In this document: positions 1-6,420 of the stretch, in pieces
Numbering within the stretch: position 1 is the stretch's first letter
How the letters are laid out: the number at the start of each line of letters is the position of its first letter
Assembly (NCBI GenBank): GCA_050309435.1
Contig: JBNRMJ010000018.1
Location: 45,738 to 109,737 of the forward strand
Length of the DNA stretch: 64,000 nucleotides
Source: CAYXVJ01 sp050309435
GTDB taxonomy: Bacteria > Bacillota > Clostridia > Saccharofermentanales > Fastidiosipilaceae
Direction of reading: 5' to 3'
The notes under the pieces: generated by a model
What the model was told of the DNA's origin: nothing
What the model saw: only the letters and a program-made list of their open reading frames with translations
Databases searched by the model: none
Position numbers and translations under genes: made by a program

Positions 1-1430
1 AGAAGCGCCCTCAGATTATCGTCGGAACTCCGGGACGCGTCATGGACCACATGCGCCGCAGAACCCTGAAGCTGGATAACCTAAAGACACTCGTGCTTGA
101 CGAAGCAGACGAGATGCTCAACATGGGTTTCCGCGAAGATATCGATACGATTCTGGCCGATACACCGGCCGATATCCAGCGTGTTCTTTTCTCGGCGACT
201 ATGCCCAAGCCCATTTTGGAATTGACCGAAAAGTACTTGAACGACCCGATCCATGTCCACATCAAGAAGCAGGCGACATCTGTTTCTACGATCGAACAGA
301 CTTATATCGAACTGCGCGAGAGCGCCAAGACCGAAGTGCTCTGCCGCTTGATCGAAGCCCGGCGTGTCAGCCTGGCTTTAATCTTTTGCAACACGAAAAA
401 CCGTGTCGACGAGTTGACCGCCAAGCTGCAGACACGCGGTTATGCCGCAGAAGGTCTGCACGGCGATATGAACCAGCGTCAGCGTACGACTGTCATGAAT
501 TCCTTCAAACAGGGTCGTACCGAATTTCTGGTAGCCACGGACGTGGCTGCCCGCGGTATCGATGTCGATGACATCGAGATGGTTATCAACTATGACCTGC
601 CCGGAGACGAAGAGTACTATGTCCATCGTATCGGCCGTACGGGTCGTGCCGGTAAATCCGGTAAAGCGGTTAACTTCGTTGTCGGCCGAGAAATCATGGA
701 TCTGCGTCGCATTTCGAAACAGATTAAAGCGGAGATTCGTCCCGATGTGATTCCGAGCATCAACTCCATCAAGGAAACGAGAATATCTGCTGTTATCTCG
801 ACTGTCTCGGATCGTCTGAAGAATATGAGCGAGATCGATGAAACGTATTCGACCGCACTTACCGAAGCTCTCGTGGAACTGAACATGACGGCCACCGATG
901 ATCAGTCGTATACCATGACCGATCTTGCCGTGTCTTTCCTCCTTGGGGAGCTGGAAGACAAAGCCGAATTTGTCGAAGAGATCGAACCCGTTATCCCGTA
1001 TGACGAGTACCTGAAGAAACGCAGCAGCAAGTCTGCCGTTCGCGCAAGATTCAGTACGGACCAGGATGCCCGTCGCGGAGGCGGCGGTCAAAGAAAGAAC
1101 AATCGTCGCGACTCTTACCGCAGAGACGAGAGAAGACCCGGATCGAATGAGTACAGCCGCGGTCGTAAAGCCAGCTATGCAGGCGACGCATCAGCTTCTT
1201 CTGATTTTGACCGTGTGTTTAAACCCGAGCGCGACCATGTCAAATCCGAGTCCTCTTTTGACAAGCCCCGGGAAGGAAAGAAGAGCCAGAAGAAATACGG
1301 CGATAAAAAGTACGGCGACAAGAAATTCGACGGTAAAAAGTTTGACGGTAATAAAGCCGCGTACAAAAAGAAGGACTACAAAAAGGACTTCGCTTTCGCC
1401 GGAAGCAAGCCGCCCCGGAAATCCTATTAA
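1..1430 (+). CDS. DEAD-box ATP-dependent RNA helicase, 5' end outside window
   Basis: ATP-dependent RNA helicase of the DeaD/CshA type, which remodels RNA duplexes in ribosome assembly and mRNA decay. The frame is open from base 3, so the N-terminus with the Q motif and Walker A lies off the left edge. Visible motifs in order are TPGR (Ib), DEAD (in VLDEADEMLNMGF), SAT (FSATMP), the second RecA domain with ARGID and HRIGRTGRAG, then a linker and a low-complexity tail rich in Lys, Asp, Gly and Tyr with repeats of the DKKYGDKKFDGKKFDG kind. Such basic tails bind RNA in this family. A hairpin terminator lies 20 bases after the stop. Family assignment is secure; which paralogue it is cannot be told. 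Confidence 0.95.
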   Translation, partial: KRPQIIVGTPGRVMDHMRRRTLKLDNLKTLVLDEADEMLNMGFREDIDTILADTPADIQRVLFSATMPKPILELTEKYLNDPIHVHIKKQATSVSTIEQTYIELRESAKTEVLCRLIEARRVSLALIFCNTKNRVDELTAKLQTRGYAAEGLHGDMNQRQRTTVMNSFKQGRTEFLVATDVAARGIDVDDIEMVINYDLPGDEEYYVHRIGRTGRAGKSGKAVNFVVGREIMDLRRISKQIKAEIRPDVIPSINSIKETRISAVISTVSDRLKNMSEIDETYSTALTEALVELNMTATDDQSYTMTDLAVSFLLGELEDKAEFVEEIEPVIPYDEYLKKRSSKSAVRARFSTDQDARRGGGGQRKNNRRDSYRRDERRPGSNEYSRGRKASYAGDASASSDFDRVFKPERDHVKSESSFDKPREGKKSQKKYGDKKYGDKKFDGKKFDGNKAAYKKKDYKKDFAFAGSKPPRKSY

Positions 1431-1450
1431 GACAATCAATGGATCGTAGA

Positions 1451-1480
1451 GAGCCGTCGGTTTAACCGGCGGTTCTTTTT
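1451..1480 (+). terminator. Rho-independent terminator after the helicase gene
   Basis: Stem GAGCCGTCGG / CCGGCGGTTC (two G-U pairs), 5-base loop, followed directly by TTTTT. It lies just after the helicase stop codon. Confidence 0.85.
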
Positions 1481-1575
1481 CGCTTTTATGGCGGTAATAG
1501 TTCATCAACATATGCAAAAAAATACGTCAATCAGACAGTTTTCGAAAAAGCTCTCAAATCTTCGAAAAAAGGTAG

Positions 1576-1604
1576 TTGACAAGGTTTCTAAAATCCCGTA
1601 TACT
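1576..1604 (+). promoter_or_regulatory. Sigma-A promoter of the tRNA cluster
   Basis: TTGACA (1576-1581) and TATACT (1599-1604) separated by 17 bases, 41 bases upstream of tRNA-Val. The match to a housekeeping promoter is nearly perfect, as expected for stable RNA genes. Confidence 0.85.
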
Positions 1605-1645
1605 CTGACTTGCGCTTGAGAAAGCGAAGAGAACAGCCGGGACTC

Positions 1646-1721
1646 GGGAGCTTAGCTCAGCTGGGAGAGCATCTGCCTTACAAGCAGAGGGTCACAGGTT
1701 CGAGCCCTGTAGTTCCCACCA
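1646..1721 (+). tRNA. tRNA-Val (anticodon TAC)
   Basis: Cloverleaf read by eye: acceptor GGGAGCT pairs with AGTTCCC, the anticodon loop CTTACAA gives TAC, the T-loop is GGTTCGAGCC, and CCA is encoded at 1719-1721. First of three tRNAs in one transcript. Confidence 0.95.
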
Positions 1722-1730
1722 ATATTAAAC

Positions 1731-1807
1731 GGCGCAGTAGTTCAGTTGGTTAGAATGCCAGCCTGTCACGCTGGAGGTCGAGGGTTCGAGCCCCTTCTGC
1801 GTCGCCA
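1731..1807 (+). tRNA. tRNA-Asp (anticodon GTC)
   Basis: Acceptor GGCGCAG pairs with CTGCGTC, the anticodon loop CTGTCAC gives GTC, the discriminator is G, and CCA is encoded. It lies nine bases after tRNA-Val. Confidence 0.95.
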
Positions 1808-1812
1808 TTCAT

Positions 1813-1836
1813 AACCGATTCGTCAGAATCGGTTTT
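1813..1836 (+). terminator. Hairpin between tRNA-Asp and tRNA-Phe
   Basis: Perfect 9-bp stem AACCGATTC / GAATCGGTT with a GTCA loop and only four Ts at its 3' side. It may be a weak or partial terminator, or a processing signal, that sets tRNA-Phe apart from the first two tRNAs. Confidence 0.45.
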
Positions 1837-1842
1837 GCATAT

Positions 1843-1918
1843 GCCCAGATAGCTCAGTCGGTAGAGCAGTGGACTGAAAATCCACGTGTCGTTGGTTCGA
1901 TTCCGACTCTGGGCACCA
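1843..1918 (+). tRNA. tRNA-Phe (anticodon GAA)
   Basis: Acceptor GCCCAGA pairs with TCTGGGC, the anticodon loop CTGAAAA gives GAA, the discriminator is A, and CCA is encoded at 1916-1918. Last gene of the tRNA cluster. Confidence 0.95.
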
Positions 1919-1920
1919 TC

Positions 1921-1962
1921 GTAAAAGACGCCATACTAGTAAAGTATGGCGTCTTTTACTTT
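1921..1962 (+). terminator. Strong terminator of the tRNA cluster
   Basis: Perfect 17-bp stem (1921-1937 with 1943-1959), 5-base loop, T-rich 3' side. It begins three bases after the encoded CCA of tRNA-Phe and so closes the tRNA operon. Confidence 0.9.
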
Positions 1963-2013
1963 GGGAGAAACAGGAACAGACGTTGTTTCTCCGGTTTAAT
2001 AGTCAATACCATG

Positions 2014-2063
2014 ACAGCACAGGTCCTTTTTTTACTTGAACAGCACAGGTCCTTTTTACTTTT
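2014..2063. repeat. Two-copy tandem repeat, period 26
   Basis: The segment ACAGCACAGGTCC followed by a T run and ACTT occurs twice, from 2014 and from 2040, differing mainly in T-run length. It lies between the tRNA terminator and the terminator of the methyltransferase gene. Function unknown; it may simply be a slippage duplication. Confidence 0.6.
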
Positions 2064-2069
2064 CGGGAG

Positions 2070-2110
2070 CATAAAAAGAAGCCTGACTCCGCGAGGGAGC
2101 GAGGCTTCTT
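2070..2110 (-). terminator. Terminator of the methyltransferase gene
   Basis: Long stem AAGAAGCCT with AGGCTTCTT and an inner CTCC/GGAG. Read on the minus strand it ends in TTTTTAT, as expected for a terminator 40 bases after the stop of the minus-strand gene. Confidence 0.8.
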
Positions 2111-2149
2111 AATTTATCTGCTTGTCTTACTTCTTCGGTGACTATCGGC

Positions 2150-2782
2150 TTAGGGTTCGTGGCGGTAGATCATGAAGCATTCGCGAGGATCGTTGCTATA
2201 CTCCAGATTCACCATCTGATAAAGCTTGAACGCGGGCTCCGACTCCAGGAGCATCATGTAAAGCGTGGACGGGTAGTAAAGGATTATGTCGGCCGGTCTG
2301 TCGTTTTCGATCAATGAGGCCAGGATCTGTCCGAGCACGTCATAGAAAATCGAGTCGGAAAAAGGATTGAAGAAGTAGAAGGTGTTGGCACGCGGATCGA
2401 TCACGTGGTACTCGGCTCTGGCCTGCTCGAACGAGATAGGAACATTTCGTTGTGATCTGGGCAAGCCGAGTTTGTAGCTCTCCAGGTTCTTGCGGGCAGA
2501 GTCGATACGGCCGTCATGCAACTCGACTCCATAACCCGGGATCTTGAATTTATGATGAAAATAGAAATTGATTCTGCCCAGGCCGGCGCCGTAATCGACT
2601 AAAAAGGCATTGTTAAGGGGTTTATAATGCTTGAATAGTTCGTCAAGAGCACGATAAGGCGTGGCTTCGAAGCGGAAATAATCCATATTGGGATCTTCCC
2701 ATTCTTCGATTCCGCCGCTGTCGATGTTTAAGCTGCGGTCGATGTAGCTGTCTGCTCTTGATCCTCTGCGACGCTTTGGCAT
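2150..2782 (-). CDS. Class I SAM-dependent methyltransferase
   Basis: 210-aa putative methyltransferase with a Rossmann-type SAM-binding core. Motif I is FLVDYGAGLGR (about residues 60-70) and is followed by an acidic end of strand 2 in YGVELHDGRID (E87). FYFFNPFSD near residue 136 takes the place of the NPPF/Y-like motif. The N-terminus is short and very basic. The start ATG has GGAG six bases upstream. It is a single-gene unit with its own terminator, convergent with the tRNA cluster. The substrate cannot be inferred; small proteins of this kind act on RNA, protein or metabolites. Fold assignment is good, function open. Confidence 0.75.
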   Translation of the reverse strand: MPKRRRGSRADSYIDRSLNIDSGGIEEWEDPNMDYFRFEATPYRALDELFKHYKPLNNAFLVDYGAGLGRINFYFHHKFKIPGYGVELHDGRIDSARKNLESYKLGLPRSQRNVPISFEQARAEYHVIDPRANTFYFFNPFSDSIFYDVLGQILASLIENDRPADIILYYPSTLYMMLLESEPAFKLYQMVNLEYSNDPRECFMIYRHEP

Positions 2783-2961
2783 ATTGTCTCCGTTCTATGC
2801 CGCGAATGCTTGAAGATTCGCGAACTAAAGTAATCTCTGAGACTATCTTGCCATATTACGGAGGAAGTTCAAGCCGGCAAAGGACGGAAGCAAGTCACTG
2901 TATGATATATTTAGAATAAAGAGTTTCTTGTTGGCTTGATCAAAGAAGCAGGAGAAATCAT

Positions 2962-3639
2962 ATGAGCGATAAAGAAAAGAAATATATCCCTGAATTGGGG
3001 TCTCATCTTCGCAAGCATAGCATTCTGGTACCGGAGAGTATCTATCAGGCTTCCGGCATACGGGTCATGGGAACCAGAATCAAGTCGCTGATCTTTACGA
3101 CGGATATCGCCATAATCTGCAACAACAATGCGCAGGCTGTTTTTTGCGTTTATCCGTTTACGCCTCAACTGAATATCACCACCGTCGTGATTAATGCCGC
3201 CAGAGCCCCTGTATTCGCCGGTGTGGGCGGAGGGACGACATCCGGGGATCGGGTCATTACCCTGGCGCTGAACGCGGAGCTGCTGGGTGCCTACGGCGTT
3301 GTCGTGAATGCGCCGATGTCCACCGAGATGATCGCGAGGCTGGCCGATACGGTTGATATTCCGATCATCGCCACGGTTGGTTCGAAAAACGAGAATTACA
3401 TGGCCAAGATCGAAGCGGGAGCAGGCATCCTGAATGTATCGGCCGCAGCCGCCACGCCGGAGCTGGTCCGTATGATCAGAAAAGATGTCGGCGAAAAATT
3501 CCCGATTATCGCCACCGGCGGACCAAGCGACGAGAGTATTTTACGAACGATCGATGCCGGCGCCAATGCGATCACCTATACGCCGCCGACAACCGGCGAG
3601 ATCTTCCATGAGATGATGGTCCGGTACAGAAATATCTAA
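2962..3639 (+). CDS. Conserved TIM-barrel-like protein
   Basis: 225-aa cytosolic protein with alternating strand/helix pattern and glycine-rich turns like small TIM barrels of the ThiG/NanE/HisA kind. Examples are VFAGVGGGTTSG (about 86-97), PIIATVG (about 133-139), a GAGILNVS segment, and IIATGGPSDESI near residue 178, which resembles a phosphate-binding loop. I do not recognise a named enzyme family. Relatives in Clostridia, from memory, are often labelled only as hydrolase. The start has AGGAG eight bases upstream. No operon partner: the next gene is 117 bases downstream and looks unrelated. Confidence 0.6.
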   Translation: MSDKEKKYIPELGSHLRKHSILVPESIYQASGIRVMGTRIKSLIFTTDIAIICNNNAQAVFCVYPFTPQLNITTVVINAARAPVFAGVGGGTTSGDRVITLALNAELLGAYGVVVNAPMSTEMIARLADTVDIPIIATVGSKNENYMAKIEAGAGILNVSAAAATPELVRMIRKDVGEKFPIIATGGPSDESILRTIDAGANAITYTPPTTGEIFHEMMVRYRNI

Positions 3640-3756
3640 GCGTTGTGACGTTACGGATAGAAACGACAGGGCAGGATTGGCATGTTAGGATAAAAACATG
3701 CGAATCAAGCCATAATAACGAAGTACGAGATCACACGAAGACGGAGGTTGATATCC

Positions 3757-4512
3757 ATGCATCACTTACTGGTGAGCGGTTTACAGTTGAATCTGAATTG
3801 GCTTTGGCTTGGTCTGATCATCGCGGCGCTCGTCTTTTTGATCGTGACGGTCATTCTTTTGCTGACGGCAGCGGGATCTGCCGCGAAACGGGTAAAACAG
3901 ATCGGCGAGGAAGCGAAACCTTCGCTCGAGCAGCTTGATACATCCCTAGCTTCGATTCAGATACATCTGGATAACACGGCTAAGAATATCGAAGAGGCGA
4001 AAGCACAGGTGGAAGCGGAAGTGGAAGCCGTGAACGCCGACATCGGGCAAATCACGGAAACGGTCGGCATCGTGGGCAGCACCACAGGAGCAAGTATCGG
4101 CGAAATCACATCTTTGGTTGCGGCCACCGCGGGAATGATCTCGGAGGGAAAAGATACCGTCAGACGATTCCGGACGATCTTACCGGAGAAAGCTCGCAAG
4201 AGCGGAAAAGGCGCGAAGCTTGCCCGGACGTCGGATCAGGAAAAACGGAAAGGACTTTCGGCTATGAAGAAAACGAAAAAGAATATCATCGTTACCGTGC
4301 CCGGCAACCTGCGAGACAAACTATGGCTCGCGCTTCGTCCGGCAGCAACCGGCGTTCGTAAAGGCCGTAACAAGATCAGAAAGCAAAAGACCTTCCTGGG
4401 AAAACAGGTGAAAAGCGGCAAGCGCCGCATTCTGTCTTTTCGCAAGAAGGGGAGAAAACTTCTTAAGAAGGGTAAACGATCCTACCGCAACGTTCGTCGT
4501 AATCTAGCTTGA
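3757..4512 (+). CDS. Membrane-anchored coiled-coil protein with basic tail (DUF948-like)
   Basis: 251-aa protein with one N-terminal membrane helix (about residues 11-34, WLWLGLIIAALVFLIVTVIL), then an amphipathic region with regular hydrophobic spacing (SLEQLDTSLASIQIHLDN) typical of a coiled coil, then a long Lys/Arg-rich C-terminus. The layout recalls DUF948 (YtxG-like) stress proteins, but the tail is longer and far more basic. ATG at 3757 is preferred over TTG at 3748 because GGAGG (3743-3747) lies nine bases before the ATG and touches the TTG. The basic tail would face the cytosol or nucleic acid; this is inference. Confidence 0.55.
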   Translation: MHHLLVSGLQLNLNWLWLGLIIAALVFLIVTVILLLTAAGSAAKRVKQIGEEAKPSLEQLDTSLASIQIHLDNTAKNIEEAKAQVEAEVEAVNADIGQITETVGIVGSTTGASIGEITSLVAATAGMISEGKDTVRRFRTILPEKARKSGKGAKLARTSDQEKRKGLSAMKKTKKNIIVTVPGNLRDKLWLALRPAATGVRKGRNKIRKQKTFLGKQVKSGKRRILSFRKKGRKLLKKGKRSYRNVRRNLA

Positions 4513-4657
4513 TCAAACGCGAAAAATCAGGAAATAAAGTATATAATAAGATCTTCACGGAGCTCAGGAGATATCTCCCGGGCTCTAACTATGTTAAATT
4601 CCGGCCGCGCGATTCGGTCTCAATCAATCGTAAACAGTATTTGGAGTAAAGAATCAA

Positions 4658-6214
4658 ATGAGCATACTGACAGTCAAAAATCTCAATCACGGTTTCGGGG
4701 ACCGCGCGATCTTCGAGGATGTTTCCTTTCGCCTGCTAAAAGGGGAGCATGTCGGCCTCATCGGAGCCAACGGCGAAGGAAAATCAACCTTCATGAATAT
4801 CATCACCAGAAAGCTGCAGCCCGACGAAGGCCGGATCGAGTGGCATCCCCGCGTCCGGGTCGGCTATCTGGATCAGCACGCCGTTTTGAAAAAAGGCGAG
4901 TCGATCCGGGAGGCTCTGCGCGATGCCTTTGCTTACTTGTTCGAGATGGAAGCCGAGATTATCCGTCTGGGCGAGGATATGGCGACGGCAAACGAAGATG
5001 AACTCATGCGAATGATGGAAGAAATGGGTACGCTTCAGGAACTGCTGGAACAACATGATTTTTACATCATTGACACGAAAATCGATGAGGTCGCCGGCGG
5101 TTTGGGTTTACGAGATATCGGACTGGACCGCGATGTGTCCGAACTTTCAGGCGGGCAAAGGACAAAGGTGCTCTTATGCAAGCTGCTCCTGGAAAAGCCG
5201 GACATTCTGCTCCTGGACGAGCCGACCAACTATCTGGACGAAGAGCACATTATCTGGCTGAAACGCTATCTGCAGAACTACGAGAATGCCTTTATCCTGA
5301 TTTCGCACGATATTCCTTTCCTGAATGAAGTCGTCAACTTGATTTATCACGTGGAAAACCGGCGCATCGACCGCTACGTCGGCGATTATGATGCGTTCAT
5401 GGAAGTTTACGAGGCCAAGAAGCGTCAGCTCGAAGCGGCTTACGACAAACAACAGCAGGAACTCTCCCGTCTGGAAGACTTTGTCGCCCGAAACAAGGCG
5501 AGAGCGGCGACGGCCGGCATGGCCCGTTCGCGCCAGAAGAAGATCGACAAGATGGACATCATTGAATTGTCCAAAGAAAAGCCGAAGCCCGAGTTTCGCT
5601 TTTTGCAGGCCGGGACACCCGGTAAAGTGATCTTCGAAACCGAAAATCTGCTGATCGGCTACGACCAGCCGCTGACCAAGCCCTTGAATCTGTATATGGA
5701 GCGCGGCCGGCGCATTGCCCTGGTGGGAGCAAACGGTTTGGGTAAAACGACGCTCCTGAAGAGCCTGATCGGTTTGATTCCTTCGCTCGGCGGTACGGTT
5801 TCTCACGGCGACGGTCGCGAGATCGGCTATTTCGAGCAGGAAGATATGACCACGAACAACCGGACTTGCATCGAAGAGTACTGGACAGTCTATCCGAATG
5901 CGACGCAGTACGAAGCCAGAAACGCACTGGCCAAGTGCGGACTTACCACCAAACAAATCGAAAGCAAAGTCTCGGTGCTCTCCGGCGGCGAAAAAGCCAA
6001 GCTTCGTCTGGCCAAGATCATGAACACTCCTGCGAATATCCTGATCCTCGACGAGCCGACAAATCACCTGGATGTCGATGCGAAAGACGAGTTGAAGCGT
6101 GCTTTGAAGGAGTTTAAAGGATCCATATTACTGGTTAGTCACGAGCCCGAATTTTACGCGGATATTGTGACGGATATCTGGAATTGTCAGGATTGGACCT
6201 TGAAGATCGTCTAA
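4658..6214 (+). CDS. ABC-F family ATPase
   Basis: 518-aa soluble protein of two ABC domains in tandem with no membrane segment, the mark of ABC-F proteins, which act on the ribosome (translation factors or antibiotic-resistance proteins). Domain 1 has Walker A GANGEGKST (near 38), signature LSGGQ and Walker B ILLLDEPTN. The linker (about 245-310) is rich in Glu/Lys/Gln like the P-site tRNA interaction motif. Domain 2 has GANGLGKTT, LSGGEKAKLRL and LILDEPTNHLD. The start has GGAG eight bases upstream. A TATAAT at 4542-4547 lies about 110 bases upstream without a clear -35. Translation factor versus resistance role cannot be decided. Confidence 0.9.
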   Translation: MSILTVKNLNHGFGDRAIFEDVSFRLLKGEHVGLIGANGEGKSTFMNIITRKLQPDEGRIEWHPRVRVGYLDQHAVLKKGESIREALRDAFAYLFEMEAEIIRLGEDMATANEDELMRMMEEMGTLQELLEQHDFYIIDTKIDEVAGGLGLRDIGLDRDVSELSGGQRTKVLLCKLLLEKPDILLLDEPTNYLDEEHIIWLKRYLQNYENAFILISHDIPFLNEVVNLIYHVENRRIDRYVGDYDAFMEVYEAKKRQLEAAYDKQQQELSRLEDFVARNKARAATAGMARSRQKKIDKMDIIELSKEKPKPEFRFLQAGTPGKVIFETENLLIGYDQPLTKPLNLYMERGRRIALVGANGLGKTTLLKSLIGLIPSLGGTVSHGDGREIGYFEQEDMTTNNRTCIEEYWTVYPNATQYEARNALAKCGLTTKQIESKVSVLSGGEKAKLRLAKIMNTPANILILDEPTNHLDVDAKDELKRALKEFKGSILLVSHEPEFYADIVTDIWNCQDWTLKIV

Positions 6215-6221
6215 TTATCGA

Positions 6222-6249
6222 TTGTTTGAGAGCGAAAAACAGTTATACT
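6222..6249 (+). promoter_or_regulatory. Putative promoter of the cation ATPase leader
   Basis: TTGTTT (6222-6227) and TATACT (6244-6249) with a 16-base spacer, directly upstream of the riboswitch-like leader and about 170 bases before the ATPase start. Confidence 0.6.
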
Positions 6250-6262
6250 ATTTAGTAGCGTT

Positions 6263-6378
6263 CCTTAGGGAGTAACAGCCTCAATTGAATTAGAGCTTGT
6301 CATGTTCTATTTTTAGGGGAGATGTTGTCAACACCCGACTATTATGTCTGGCAGTATCAGTGAGTGTGAGACTAAGAC
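6263..6378 (+). promoter_or_regulatory. Probable yybP-ykoY (Mn2+) riboswitch
   Basis: The leader contains CCTTAGGGAGTAAC (6263-6276) and ends with GTGAGACTAAG (6366-6376). CTTAG/CTAAG form the closing helix P1, the GGGAGTA segment matches the conserved first loop of yybP-ykoY RNAs, and GAGAC before the 3' strand of P1 recalls their conserved AGACC. Known members control Mn2+ exporters and P-type ATPases in many bacteria, and the gene behind it is a P2A ATPase. A hairpin at 6386-6403 (CACTTCA/TGAAGTG) just before GGAGG may belong to the switching region, but it has no T tract, so control could be translational. The match is by memory of the consensus, not by covariance search. Confidence 0.6.
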
Positions 6379-6420
6379 GACTAAACACTTCATTTATGAA
6401 GTGAAAGTACGGAGGTTTCT

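Noticed and set aside
4555..4590. GAGC...GCTC hairpin upstream of the ABC-F gene as an attenuator
   Set aside because: Imperfect stem without T tract and no leader peptide with a good ribosome site; could be chance.
5174..6067. 297-codon ORF antisense to the ABC-F gene
   Set aside because: No ribosome site, and the codon pattern mirrors the Gly/Asp/Glu-rich sense protein; same for the long antisense frames at 7156-7986, 13692-14627, 19546-20397 and 60900-61637.
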